64,000 nt of DNA from Streptomyces venezuelae (GCF_008642315.1 NZ_CP029192.1:930001-994000), one strand, 5' to 3'; shown: positions 39,309 through 47,895, counted from the first letter of the stretch. Made by a program: numbers and translations. The notes: generated by a model not told the origin, from the sequence alone.

Positions 39309-40700
39309 ATGCCCATCGCCACGGTCGACCCGGCCACCGGCGAGACCCTCGAAACCTTCGAGGCACTCTCCGGCGACGAGATCGAACGCCGTCTGGCGGC
39401 AGCCGAATCGGCCTACGCGCGCCATCGCGTCAGCGACTTCGCCGAGCGCGCACACCTGCTCAACCGCGCCGCCGACCTGCTGGAGGAGGACACGGCGGAC
39501 ATCGCCCGGACCATGACGACCGAGATGGGCAAACCGGTGAAGGCCGCGAAGGCCGAGGCCGCGAAGTGCGTCAAGGCGATGCGCTGGTACGCGGAGCACG
39601 CCGAGAGCCTGCTCGCGGACGAGCACCCCGCACAGCGGGACGTGAGCGACTCGGGTGCCTCACGGGCGCTCGTGCGCTACCGCCCGCTCGGCGTCGTCCT
39701 GGCCGTGATGCCGTGGAACTTCCCGCTCTGGCAGGTCGTGCGCTTCGCCGCCCCGGCCCTCATGGCGGGCAACGTCGCCCTGCTCAAACACGCGTCGAAC
39801 GTACCGAGGACGGCGCTCTACCTCCAGGACCTGTTCAAGCGCGCCGGGTATCCGGAGGGCTGCTTCCAGACGCTGCTCATCGGCTCGGGCGCCGTCGAGG
39901 ACATCCTGCGCGACCGGCGGGTGGCCGCGGCGACCCTCACCGGCAGCGAGCCCGCGGGGCGCTCGGTGGCGTCCGTCGCGGGCGACGAGATCAAGAAGAC
40001 CGTTCTGGAGCTGGGCGGCAGCGACCCCTACCTCGTACTGCCGAGCGCGGACGTCGAGCGCGCGGCGGCGACGGCGGTCACCGCCCGGGTGCAGAACAAC
40101 GGACAGTCCTGCATCGCCGCGAAACGCTTCATCGTCCACGCCGACGTCTACGAAGCCTTCCGGGAGCGGTTCGTCGCCGGTATGCGGGAGCTGACCGTCG
40201 GCGACCCGATGGACGAGGGGACCGATGTGGGTCCGCTCGCGACCGAGCAGGGCCGCGACGACCTGGAGGAGCTCGTCGAGGACGCGCTGAACAACGGCGC
40301 CACGGCGCTGTGCGGCGGGCAGCGGCCCAAGGAGCTGCGGCAGGGCTGGTTCTACTCACCCACGGTCCTCGCCGACGTCACCCCCAAGATGCGCATCCAC
40401 CGCGAGGAGGCGTTCGGTCCGGTCGCCACGCTGTACCGCGTCGCGGATCTGGACGAGGCCGTGGCGCTCGCCAACGACACGCCGTTCGGGCTGAGTTCCA
40501 ACGTGTGGACCCGGGACGACGCCGACGTCGAGCGGTGCGTACAGGACCTGGAGGCGGGCGGCGTGTTCTTCAACGGCATGACCGCTTCCCACCCGGGGCT
40601 GCCCTTCGGCGGCGTCAAGCGCTCCGGTTACGGCCGTGAGCTGTCCGGCCACGGCATCCGGGAGTTCTGCAACGCGACGACGGTCTGGCACGGCGCGTAG
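39309..40700 (+). CDS. Aldehyde dehydrogenase (succinate-semialdehyde dehydrogenase-like)
   Basis: The 463-residue protein is an NAD(P)-dependent aldehyde dehydrogenase. The general base Glu lies in LELGGSDPYLV (about 234), the nucleophile Cys268 in NNGQSCIAAKRF, and the C-terminal FGGVKRSGYGRELS and EEAFGPV motifs are present. NFPLWQV and LLKHASNVP fit the succinate-semialdehyde dehydrogenase subgroup (GabD/YneI-like), although substrate specificity is not certain. ATG 39309 has GGAGGAG eight bases upstream. It is monocistronic, ending at a strong hairpin. Confidence 0.9.
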   Translation: MPIATVDPATGETLETFEALSGDEIERRLAAAESAYARHRVSDFAERAHLLNRAADLLEEDTADIARTMTTEMGKPVKAAKAEAAKCVKAMRWYAEHAESLLADEHPAQRDVSDSGASRALVRYRPLGVVLAVMPWNFPLWQVVRFAAPALMAGNVALLKHASNVPRTALYLQDLFKRAGYPEGCFQTLLIGSGAVEDILRDRRVAAATLTGSEPAGRSVASVAGDEIKKTVLELGGSDPYLVLPSADVERAAATAVTARVQNNGQSCIAAKRFIVHADVYEAFRERFVAGMRELTVGDPMDEGTDVGPLATEQGRDDLEELVEDALNNGATALCGGQRPKELRQGWFYSPTVLADVTPKMRIHREEAFGPVATLYRVADLDEAVALANDTPFGLSSNVWTRDDADVERCVQDLEAGGVFFNGMTASHPGLPFGGVKRSGYGRELSGHGIREFCNATTVWHGA

Positions 40701-40715
40701 GGACGTATGTACGTG

Positions 40716-40745
40716 CGCCCGGGCCCCCGCGGGGGCCCGGGCGCT
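40716..40745. terminator. Hairpin after aldehyde dehydrogenase
   Basis: GCGCCCGGGCCCCC and GGGGGCCCGGGCGC form a nearly 14-base-pair stem with a tiny CG centre, between the aldehyde dehydrogenase and the convergent DUF5133 gene. It can terminate both. Confidence 0.82.
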
Positions 40746-40758
40746 CACGCGTGCAGCC

Positions 40759-40986
40759 TCACGCCGACAGCAATGAGTCGTCCATGGTCCTGGCACCGGG
40801 CAGCCGGTGCCCCGCGGCGACGACCGCGGCGTCGATGTCGCTGGTGCCGGTGGCCAGGCACAGGCTGTAGGCGACGTCCTCGTACGCCTGGCGGCTCTCC
40901 GCACTGCCCTGGTCGGCACGGAGCAGTGCCAGGGTCTTGTAGCGCTCCAGCAGGTCTTCCAGGACGACGGGGTGCGCCAGCAGCAT
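40759..40986 (-). CDS. DUF5133-family small protein
   Basis: A 75-residue protein resembling the streptomycete DUF5133 family: MLLAHPVVLEDLLERYKTLA at the start and AYSLCLATGTSDIDAAVVAA in the second helix. It is cytoplasmic, helical and of unknown function; related genes are often stress-controlled. ATG 40986 has GGAGG seven bases upstream. It diverges from the DUF6328 membrane gene. Confidence 0.72.
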   Translation of the reverse strand: MLLAHPVVLEDLLERYKTLALLRADQGSAESRQAYEDVAYSLCLATGTSDIDAAVVAAGHRLPGARTMDDSLLSA

Positions 40987-41121
40987 GGAGAGCCTCCATC
41001 GAGGTGGGATGCGACGTTCGTTCTGCGTCCGTCTGCCCGCCCTCGAAGGCTCAAATCAGAACTCGCGGCACAAGAAGCACTTCCGTTTGTAGTCCCGTCG
41101 GTTCGTCGGCAGACTCAATAT

Positions 41122-41619
41122 GTGGACGCGTCGAACAGCAAGGCCACGGACACCGGCCGCAGCGAGACCGAGAACGAGCGCGCCGACCGCCGGTGGGCCG
41201 AGCTGATCCAGGAAGTGCGGGTCGCGCAGACCGGTGTCCAGATCCTGTTCGGCTTCCTTCTCACGGTCGTCTTCACACCGCGGTTCGCCGATCTCAGCGA
41301 CACCGACCGGACGATCTACGTGGTGACGGTGATCCTCGGCTCGACGGCGACGGGCGCCCTCATCGGCCCGGTGTCCTTCCACCGCATCGTCGCGGGGCGC
41401 AGGATCAAGCCCCACGCGGTGGTGTGGGCCTCCCGGCTGACGCTCGCCGGACTGGTCCTCCTGCTCGGCACGCTGACGGCGGCGCTGCTCCTCGTGCTGC
41501 GGGTCGCGACCGACAACACCGTGGTGCCGTGGCTGGTGGCCGGTGTCGTCGCCTGGTACCTCCTGTGCTGGTTCGTGCTGCCCGCGTGGGCGCGGCACAA
41601 GCACACTTCCGTGGACTGA
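41122..41619 (+). CDS. DUF6328 membrane protein
   Basis: A 165-residue membrane protein with a charged N-terminus (about 35 residues), the family motif LIQEVRVAQTGVQILFGFLL and four hydrophobic helices, the last ending in a basic tail. Function is unknown. GTG 41122 was chosen, preceded by an AT-rich CTCAATAT that could be a -10 for a leaderless message since no ribosome-binding site is seen. It is divergent from the DUF5133 gene. Confidence 0.75.
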   Translation: MDASNSKATDTGRSETENERADRRWAELIQEVRVAQTGVQILFGFLLTVVFTPRFADLSDTDRTIYVVTVILGSTATGALIGPVSFHRIVAGRRIKPHAVVWASRLTLAGLVLLLGTLTAALLLVLRVATDNTVVPWLVAGVVAWYLLCWFVLPAWARHKHTSVD

Positions 41620-41746
41620 CGCACCGGGCGGAGACCGGGTCGCGCGCGGACCAGGTGTGGATCACGGTGCCGGGGGCACCCAGTGTCAGAACCGAAGCAG
41701 GCACAAAATCCGCACCGTTCACGTCAAGTCACCATGAGTCGTGCTT

Positions 41747-41763
41747 TGACTCACCTTGAGTCA
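41747..41763 (+). promoter_or_regulatory. TGACTCA palindrome upstream of CDGSH operon
   Basis: TGACTCA-CCT-TGAGTCA is a perfect 17-base dyad, and another TGAGTC half-site lies eleven bases to its left, giving three related half-sites. It stands 85 bases before the methyltransferase start and is the best operator candidate for that operon. Confidence 0.65.
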
Positions 41764-41847
41764 TCTTTCCGGTGGTGGCCGATGGTGAACGGGCGGAGTG
41801 TGGGAGGAGGAGCCCCTAGTGGAGTTCCCGCCGACGGGAGATGCCAC

Positions 41848-42570
41848 ATGACCACGCACACGCGGACACCCATGCCCACCCCGGCACGCACGGGACGCGC
41901 GGCCGGGCCGGCCCGGCGGCCCCGTCTGATCACTCTGCCCGGCGTGTACGCACCGCAGTACGACACCGATCTCCTGGCCCGCAACCTGCGCCGCGAGCGC
42001 ATCGGCGAGAACACGTCCGTACTGGACCTGGGCACCGGCTCCGGGGCACTCGCCGTCGCGGCGGCGCGGCAGGGAGCCCGCGTGACCGCCCTCGACATCT
42101 CCCGGCGCGCGGTCCTGACCGCCCGCGTCAACGCGTGGCTCTCCCGGCAGTCGGTCACCGTCCGCCGCGGCGACATGACGCGCGGGGTGCCGGCGGGCCC
42201 GTACGACTACGTGATCAGCAACCCGCCCTACGTGCCCTCCCCTTCCACGCTGCTCCCCCGGCGCGGCGCGGCACGCGCCTGGGACGCAGGACCCGCGGGC
42301 CGCGCGGTCGTGGACCGTGTCTGCGACGCGGCTCCCGGCGCCCTGCGCCCCGGCGGCGTCCTGCTGATGGTGCACTCCGCGCTGAGCGGCGTGGACGCCA
42401 CACTCGAACGGCTCGCGGACCGGGGCATGAAACCGGCGGTCGCCGACCGGGAGTTCGTCCCGTTCGGTCCTGTGATGCGCTCGCGCGAGTCGTGGCTGCG
42501 CCACCGCAACCTGCTGGAAGACGGCGAGACCTGCGAGGAGTTGGTGGTGATCCGTGCCGAACTCCCCTGA
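41848..42570 (+). CDS. HemK2/MTQ2-like SAM-dependent methyltransferase
   Basis: A 240-residue Rossmann-fold methyltransferase. SAM is bound by VLDLGTGSGALAVAAARQGA and VTALDISRRAV, and the NPPY motif (YVISNPPYVPSPS) marks enzymes that methylate planar nitrogen, such as glutamine in release factors or adenine. The short form lacking the PrmC N-domain is like HemK2/MTQ2. ATG 41848 has GGGAG nine bases upstream. It overlaps the CDGSH gene by 17 bases and heads a three-gene operon. Confidence 0.85.
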   Translation: MTTHTRTPMPTPARTGRAAGPARRPRLITLPGVYAPQYDTDLLARNLRRERIGENTSVLDLGTGSGALAVAAARQGARVTALDISRRAVLTARVNAWLSRQSVTVRRGDMTRGVPAGPYDYVISNPPYVPSPSTLLPRRGAARAWDAGPAGRAVVDRVCDAAPGALRPGGVLLMVHSALSGVDATLERLADRGMKPAVADREFVPFGPVMRSRESWLRHRNLLEDGETCEELVVIRAELP

Positions 42571-42805
42571 ACGCCCCCGCCGCGTCACGGTCGACCGCGA
42601 CGGGCCGCTCCTGGTGGAGGGCCCGGTGGAGGTGGTCGCCGACGACGGGACCGTCTCCGTCTCCTCGCGGTTCACCGTGGCGATCTGCACCTGCCGCCGC
42701 AGCCGTTCGTACCCGTGGTGCGACACGAGCCACCGGCGGCGGGTGAAACAGCACGAGGACGAACCGGCACCGCCGGACACCGAGAACCCGGAGGCATCCT
42801 CATGA
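42554..42805 (+). CDS. CDGSH iron-sulfur domain protein
   Basis: The 83-residue protein is built around a CDGSH-type [2Fe-2S] site, CTCRRSRSYPWCDTSH, with the 3Cys-1His ligands at residues about 46, 48, 57 and 61. Such small proteins transfer electrons or clusters. GTG 42554 lies inside the end of the methyltransferase gene, and the stop overlaps the next ATG (ATGA), so translation is coupled on both sides. The acidic C-terminal tail is not conserved. Confidence 0.88.
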   Translation: MPNSPERPRRVTVDRDGPLLVEGPVEVVADDGTVSVSSRFTVAICTCRRSRSYPWCDTSHRRRVKQHEDEPAPPDTENPEASS

Positions 42806-43872
42806 CGGCCCCCGCGCGGACGCGCGCCACGGAGGCACACTCCGCCACCCCCGAATCGCGCGGCCGCAGTCCCCACCTGCCCTCCGCGCGCGGCGACCTG
42901 TCCCGCGCGGTGATCGCGGCGCTCAGGGACGGCATCCCCGCGCCCGAGCCACGAGTCGCGCGCAACGCCGACGCCTACGGTGACGACCTCCAGCTCGCCC
43001 TGTACGTCCTCTACGAACTCCACTACCAGGGGTTCGCCGAGGTGGCCGACGACAGGGAGTGGGACCCGGCCCTGCTGTCCCTGCGGCATGCCCTGGAGCG
43101 GCGCTTCCTGGACGCGCTGCACACCGACGTGCCGCCGAGCGACGACGCGGAAGGGGCACTGGCCGCGCTGCTCGTGGAGCCCGTCGGGCACGACGACACG
43201 AGTGTCAGCCACCATCTGCGGCGCGACGGCGAGCTGTGGCAGTTCAGGGAGTACGCGGCGCTGCGCTCGCTGTACCACCTCAAGGAGGCCGACCCGCACG
43301 CCTGGGTCATCCCGCGGCTGCACGGCCGGGCCAAGGCGGCGATGGTGGCCATCGAGTACGACGAGTTCGGCGCGGGCCGTGCCGAGGACATCCACGCCCG
43401 GCTCTTCGCCGACCTCATGGCCGACCTCGGACTCGACACGTCCTACGGCCACTATGTCGACGCGGCGCCGGCCGAGGTGCTCGCCACCGTGAACCTCATG
43501 TCCCTGTTCGGCCTGCACCGCGCCCACCGCGGTGCTCTGGTCGGGCACTTCGCCTGGGTGGAGGTGACGTCGTCGCCCGGTTCGCGGCGGCTGGCCGCGG
43601 CGCTGCGCGGGATCGGCGCGGGTCCCGCGGCGCAGCGCTTCTACGACGAACACGTGGAGGCGGACGCCGTGCACGACCAGGTGGTCCGGCGGGACGTCGT
43701 CGGCGGACTCCTCGCGGCCGAGCCCGGCCTGGAGGCGGACGTCGCCTTCGGCGTCCGTGCGACGGGGTTCCTGGAGGACCGCCTCGGCGCGCGGCTGCTG
43801 CGCCGGTGGCGGCAGGGGCGCAGCGCCCTGCTCGTGCCGCTCTCCGACGCGCCCGGCACCGCGACGGAGTGA
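42802..43872 (+). CDS. Iron-containing redox enzyme family (heme-oxygenase-like diiron fold)
   Basis: A 356-residue protein with the pattern of the HDO-type (heme-oxygenase-like, diiron) iron-containing redox enzyme family. Candidate ligands are in LYVLYELHYQG (Glu/His), EYDEFGAGRAEDIHARLFAD, and HVEADAVHDQVVRRDV. Relatives act as N-oxygenases, fatty-acid decarboxylases and in other oxidative reactions. ATG 42802 overlaps the CDGSH stop. The adjacent CDGSH protein may be its electron donor; the methyltransferase may share the pathway. Convergent with DUF6766. Confidence 0.8.
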   Translation: MTAPARTRATEAHSATPESRGRSPHLPSARGDLSRAVIAALRDGIPAPEPRVARNADAYGDDLQLALYVLYELHYQGFAEVADDREWDPALLSLRHALERRFLDALHTDVPPSDDAEGALAALLVEPVGHDDTSVSHHLRRDGELWQFREYAALRSLYHLKEADPHAWVIPRLHGRAKAAMVAIEYDEFGAGRAEDIHARLFADLMADLGLDTSYGHYVDAAPAEVLATVNLMSLFGLHRAHRGALVGHFAWVEVTSSPGSRRLAAALRGIGAGPAAQRFYDEHVEADAVHDQVVRRDVVGGLLAAEPGLEADVAFGVRATGFLEDRLGARLLRRWRQGRSALLVPLSDAPGTATE

Positions 43873-43875
43873 GCC

Positions 43876-44562
43876 TCAGCCGCCCTCGACGCCGGTCGCG
43901 GTGTGGGGCGACCCGACCGGCTTCGACTCCGGGGATCCGCGCTGGCGCAGATAGACGGAGAAGACGGCCATGCAGCCCACGGCGAGCAGTTCGGACTGCC
44001 AGTTCTGCAGGGTGCGGCTCCAGAAGTCGGCGGCGCCGAGGTAGTCGAACCAGCTGACGGGTGCCTGGAGTTCGCGTAGGTGCTGTTCGTTGTACGCGGC
44101 GGTGCCGGTGACGGACTGGGCCAGCCAGGAGAGCAGGAACAGCGTGCACATGAGGATGCCGAGCGACCGGGAGTAGCAGGCCTGGCGCACGCCTCCGACC
44201 GCCGCCCAGCGCGGGGAGTCGGGCATGGCGTGCGCGCCGACCTTCTGGTCCTCGTCGGACTCCGTGCCGGCCTTGTGGAGCTCCTTGGACTCGGGAGATC
44301 CGCGCTGGAGCAGCCACACCGTGCCGAAGATGTAGAGGAAGAACTGCAGGTACTCGGACTGCCAGTTCTCCATCACGTCCACGGCGAAGTCGGAGGACAG
44401 CAGATAGCCGCCGAAGCTCATCGGGGCCAGGTCCTCCGCGACGAGCTGGTTGTTGAAGTCGGCGTGGCCCGCGATCGCCTGGCCGGCCAGGGCGAGGAGG
44501 AAGCCCACGCCGAAGGCGAGGGTCAGACCGTTCTCGCGCAGAAAACGCAGGAACCCCTTCAC
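43876..44562 (-). CDS. DUF6766-family membrane protein with internal duplication
   Basis: A 228-residue membrane protein with four predicted helices in two similar halves. Each half ends in an NWQSE segment, a helix and QRGSPESK (ENWQSEYLQF...LLQRGSPESKEL near 66-95, QNWQSELLAV...LRQRGSPESKPV near 188-216). This matches DUF6766; the role is unknown. ATG 44562 has GGGGCTGATGCGGCGG upstream without a strong site. It follows the 27-residue membrane peptide gene by 15 bases in an operon with a lipoprotein. Confidence 0.78.
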   Translation of the reverse strand: MKGFLRFLRENGLTLAFGVGFLLALAGQAIAGHADFNNQLVAEDLAPMSFGGYLLSSDFAVDVMENWQSEYLQFFLYIFGTVWLLQRGSPESKELHKAGTESDEDQKVGAHAMPDSPRWAAVGGVRQACYSRSLGILMCTLFLLSWLAQSVTGTAAYNEQHLRELQAPVSWFDYLGAADFWSRTLQNWQSELLAVGCMAVFSVYLRQRGSPESKPVGSPHTATGVEGG

Positions 44563-44577
44563 CGCCGCATCAGCCCC

Positions 44578-44661
44578 TCATCGCTGGGTCAGCCCGATCA
44601 CCGTGCAGTAGGCCAGCCCCGCGGCGACCATCACCAGATACACCGTGAACATCGTCCGCAC
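44578..44661 (-). CDS. 27-residue membrane peptide
   Basis: A 27-codon gene read from GTG 44661: a short basic start (RTMFTVYLV), one hydrophobic helix and a polar QR end at an opal stop. GGGAG lies nine bases before the start, and it begins three bases after the stop of the lipoprotein gene and ends 15 before DUF6766. Its spacing and single-helix character make it a likely real small membrane protein, function unknown. Confidence 0.55.
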   Translation of the reverse strand: MRTMFTVYLVMVAAGLAYCTVIGLTQR

Positions 44662-44664
44662 CGG

Positions 44665-45072
44665 TCAACTCCCCTTGATCTGGCACTGGTACGGCTTTTC
44701 GGGGCGTGGGGTGCAGCCCGCGGCCGTGACCTTCCAGCCGTCCGGGAAGGACGAGAGGAAGAGGGTGTCGCGGTCGGTGACGACGCGGGCCTGACGCCCG
44801 TACACGTCGACGTGCCGCACCCCCGTCGACAGCGGGATCTCCGCGTCCGGCAGGGCTTTCGCGCAGGGCTGCTCCGCGGACCGCTCCAGTTCGTCGAAGG
44901 TGCCGGGGGCGAGGGCGGCGCAGCCGCGTGCGGCGTCCGGGGCGCGCAGACTGGCCTCGAAGCGGGCGGCGGCACGGGACGCTGCGTCCTCGCGCGCGTC
45001 GATTCCGGCGCCGCAGCCGACGAGGGCGCAGCCCAGCAGTGTCATGGCGACGACCGGCCTCGTTGCGCGCAC
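44665..45072 (-). CDS. Putative lipoprotein
   Basis: A 135-residue protein whose signal ends in the lipobox ALVGC (VVAMTLLGCALVGC), so it should be lipid-anchored outside the membrane. The mature part has cysteine pairs (GCAALA and CAKALP; GCTPRPEKPYQCQ) and the pattern of a small extracellular domain with a VDVYGRQARVVTDRDTLFLS strand region. No family is named. GTG 45072 has AGGAG ten bases upstream. It leads the operon with the 27-residue peptide and DUF6766. Confidence 0.7.
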   Translation of the reverse strand: MRATRPVVAMTLLGCALVGCGAGIDAREDAASRAAARFEASLRAPDAARGCAALAPGTFDELERSAEQPCAKALPDAEIPLSTGVRHVDVYGRQARVVTDRDTLFLSSFPDGWKVTAAGCTPRPEKPYQCQIKGS

Positions 45073-45193
45073 CAGTGCCGTACTCCTTCGCGGTCCCGTC
45101 GGGATGCGGGTCCTTCGACCATGCCGCACCCCGGCACACCGCGCGGAAGGCCCGGATGCGACACGCGGACGCACACCCGATCGGGGCAACCGC

Positions 45194-45616
45194 TCAGTCG
45201 TCCCCGGGCGGCGCCCCCTGGTCGGGGCCGGTCAGGCGCAGTTGCACCTCGACCTCCTGGTCCCCGGAGACCGTGGCGGCGTCCGTCTCGACGAAGGCCG
45301 ACGCGAGTGCGGCGCGCAGCCGTGACACCGCGACGGGACCACCCTGCAGGTCCGCGGTGACCGAGCCGGCGAGCAGCACGCCCGGTACGGAGCCGGGACT
45401 GTGGTCCGCGAGGAAGCCGCCGGTCCAGACTTCGGGGCAGGTCTCTCCCGTCTGGCCCGGCGCGTCGGACCCCCGGTCGGAGGGGAAGTGTTCGCGCAGC
45501 ACGGTGAACACGGTGTCGGCGTCGGCCGGGGAGCACTCGCCGAGGACCACCTGCACGAGGTCCGCCGACGGGGGGTGCGGGGACTCGGGGTGCTCGCCGG
45601 CCGTCCGGCCCGTCAC
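45194..45616 (-). CDS. Conserved hypothetical protein, coupled to LLM oxidoreductase
   Basis: A 140-residue acidic soluble protein (SADLVQVVLGECSPADADTV, LREHFPSDRGSD, VEVQLRLTG near the end). The GTG start overlaps the upstream oxidoreductase's TGA by the GTGA arrangement, so it is translationally coupled. I recognise no domain; the alternation of short strands and helices suggests a small alpha/beta fold. Its role is presumably tied to the F420-dependent enzyme before it. Confidence 0.55.
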   Translation of the reverse strand: MTGRTAGEHPESPHPPSADLVQVVLGECSPADADTVFTVLREHFPSDRGSDAPGQTGETCPEVWTGGFLADHSPGSVPGVLLAGSVTADLQGGPVAVSRLRAALASAFVETDAATVSGDQEVEVQLRLTGPDQGAPPGDD

Positions 45617-46578
45617 AGCTCCCGCAGGGCGGGCAGGAGCTTCTTCTCGGCCCAGTCGATGAAGGGGCGCTGCTGCTCGCCGCCCACCTGGACGAGGGCG
45701 ATCTCCGTGAAGCCCGCTTCGGCGAAGGGGCGTACGGCCTCGACGAAGTCGTCGACGTTGTCGCCACAGGGGACCTGCTTCGCCATGTCCTCCTCGGTGA
45801 CGAACTGCGTGGCGCCGGCGAACCCGGAGGGCCCCGGCAGCTCGGAGTTGACGGGCCAGCCGCCGACGGACCAGCGGAACTGGTCGTGGGCGCGGGCGAT
45901 CGCCGCGTCCTTGTCGGTGTCGTAGCAGACGGGCAGCTGCCCCACCCGGGGCTTGCCGCGGCCCCCGTGCTTGTCGAACGACTCGATGAGCTCGCCCTTG
46001 GGTTCGGTCGCGATGACGAGGTCGGCGTGGCGTCCGGCGAGCGCGCAGGACCGCTCGCCGGAGACGGCGATGCCGATGGGCGGCAGGTCGTCGGGGACGT
46101 CCCACAGCTTGGCGTTCGCCACGTCGAAGTGGGTGCCTTCGTGGTTCACGTTGTCGCCGGTGAAGAGCGCGCGGATGATCTCGACGGCCTCTTCGAGCAT
46201 CTCGATGCGGACGCGGGCGGAGGGCCATCCGGCGCCGACGATGTGCTCGTTGAGGTTCTCGCCCGAGCCGAGCCCCAGCCGGAAGCGGCCCTCGGACAGC
46301 AGCTGCATCGTCGCGGCCTTCTGGGCGACGACGGCGGGGTGGTAACGGACCGTCGGGCAGGTCACGTACGTCATGAGGGGGATGCGCGAGGTCGCCTGCG
46401 CGGCCGCGCCGAGCACGCTCCAGGCGTACGGGGAGTGTCCCTGCGACTCCAGCCACGGGAAGTAGTGGTCGGAGGTGACGGAGAAGTCGAAGCCTGCCCG
46501 CTCGGCCGCGACGAGGTCGTCGACGAGCGCGCGCGGACCGGCTTGCTCGGTCATCATTGTGTAGCCGATTTGCACCAT
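45613..46578 (-). CDS. LLM-class F420-dependent oxidoreductase
   Basis: A 321-residue luciferase-like TIM-barrel enzyme of the F420-dependent type (FGD-like): MVQIGYTMMTEQAGPRALVD at the start, AGFDFSVTSDHYFPWLESQG, and TYVTCPTVRYHPAVVAQKAA. GRFRLGLGSGENLNEHIVG is characteristic of F420-binding members. It transfers hydride using deazaflavin F420; the substrate is unknown (glucose-6-phosphate or others). ATG 46578 is the first start. It overlaps the following hypothetical gene by four bases. Confidence 0.85.
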   Translation of the reverse strand: MVQIGYTMMTEQAGPRALVDDLVAAERAGFDFSVTSDHYFPWLESQGHSPYAWSVLGAAAQATSRIPLMTYVTCPTVRYHPAVVAQKAATMQLLSEGRFRLGLGSGENLNEHIVGAGWPSARVRIEMLEEAVEIIRALFTGDNVNHEGTHFDVANAKLWDVPDDLPPIGIAVSGERSCALAGRHADLVIATEPKGELIESFDKHGGRGKPRVGQLPVCYDTDKDAAIARAHDQFRWSVGGWPVNSELPGPSGFAGATQFVTEEDMAKQVPCGDNVDDFVEAVRPFAEAGFTEIALVQVGGEQQRPFIDWAEKKLLPALREL

Positions 46579-46737
46579 AAATGATCGGTTTGCCGAACAG
46601 TCCTTCCTGAAACCTCCGGCCGCCCGCCGCTCCACCGTACGGCTGCGGATCCGGTCCTGGGGTACAGGGGTCTCACGGCTCCGGACGGAGTGTCCACGGG
46701 GCCACGGAGGAAACGCGGCGCCACGCCGCGATGTGAC

Positions 46738-47895
46738 ATGGAAGAGAGGCGGTCTCCTTTGCGCACCGTAGGAGTGGAGGAGGAACTCCTCCTGGTCGAC
46801 CGGGAGAGCGGCGAGCCCCGCGCCCTGTCCTCGGCCGTCCTGGCCCGGGCGGCCAGGGACACCGGGGAGAGCTCCGGCGCCGAGAAGCAGGCCGACGACT
46901 ACCGCGAGCCCGAGGAGGAGACCTTCGAGAGGGAACTCCACGGACAGCAGCTCGAATTCGCCACGCAGCCCCGCTCCGACATGTCCGACCTCGCGGACGA
47001 GGTGGCGCGCTGGCGCGCGGACGCGGCGCGCCACGCCGGTGACGTGGGCGCGGCGGTGGCCGCGCTCGCCACCTCGCCGCTGCCCGTGAACCCGGCGGTG
47101 AACACGGGCAGCCGCTTCCAGTGGATGGAGCAGCAGTTCGGCCTGACGACACAGGAGCAGCTGACGTGCGGCTGTCACGTCCACGTGTCGGTCGACTCGG
47201 ACGAGGAGGGCGTGGCCGTCATCGACCGGATCAGGTCCTGGCTCCCCGTCCTGGTCGCGCTGAGCGCCAACTCGCCCTTCTGGCAGGGGAACGACAGCCT
47301 GTACAGCAGCTACCGCAGCAGGGTGTGGGGCCGCTGGCCGATGGCGGGCCCCACCGAGATCTTCGGCTCCGCCGCGCGGTACGAGGAGCAGGTCGCGGAG
47401 ATGACCGCCACCGGCGTCCTGCGCGACCGGGGCATGGTCTACTTCGACGCCAGGCTCTCCCACCGCTACCCCACGGTCGAGATCCGCGTGTCGGACGTCT
47501 GCCTGGAAGCCACGTCGACGGTCCTGATCGCCACACTGGCCCGGGCCCTGGTCGAGACGGCCGCCCGCGACTGGCGTGCGGACCGCCCCCCGCTCCCCCA
47601 CGGCGTGGCCTCCCTGCGCCTCGCCAACTGGCGGGCGGGCCGCTCCGGCCTGGACGACACCCTGCTCCACCCGGTCACGATGCGCCCCGCACCGAGTGAG
47701 GAGGTGGTCCACGCCCTCCTCGACCACGTCCGCGACGCCCTGGAGGACACGGGCGACCTCGATCTGGCGCACAGCACCACGGAGGACCTCCTGAAGCACG
47801 GCAACGGCGCTCGCGTGCAGCGGGACCTCCTGGAGCGGACGGGCCGTCTCCGGGAAGTGGTGAAGGAGTGCGTGCGCCGGACGAGTCCGGAGTGA
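46738..47895 (+). CDS. YbdK-type carboxylate-amine ligase (GCS2 family)
   Basis: A 385-residue glutamate-cysteine ligase type-2 relative: VGVEEELLLVDRESGEPR at the start (ATP site) and CGCHVHVSVDSDEEGVAVID. LSANSPFWQGNDSLYSSYRS and PTVEIRVSDVCLEA form the amine/carboxylate region. Such enzymes make gamma-glutamyl bonds or related amides; YbdK homologues have weak glutamate-cysteine ligase activity. ATG 46738 is chosen although its ribosome-binding site is weak; an in-frame GTG at 46690 is possible. It diverges from the LLM operon. Confidence 0.8.
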   Translation: MEERRSPLRTVGVEEELLLVDRESGEPRALSSAVLARAARDTGESSGAEKQADDYREPEEETFERELHGQQLEFATQPRSDMSDLADEVARWRADAARHAGDVGAAVAALATSPLPVNPAVNTGSRFQWMEQQFGLTTQEQLTCGCHVHVSVDSDEEGVAVIDRIRSWLPVLVALSANSPFWQGNDSLYSSYRSRVWGRWPMAGPTEIFGSAARYEEQVAEMTATGVLRDRGMVYFDARLSHRYPTVEIRVSDVCLEATSTVLIATLARALVETAARDWRADRPPLPHGVASLRLANWRAGRSGLDDTLLHPVTMRPAPSEEVVHALLDHVRDALEDTGDLDLAHSTTEDLLKHGNGARVQRDLLERTGRLREVVKECVRRTSPE

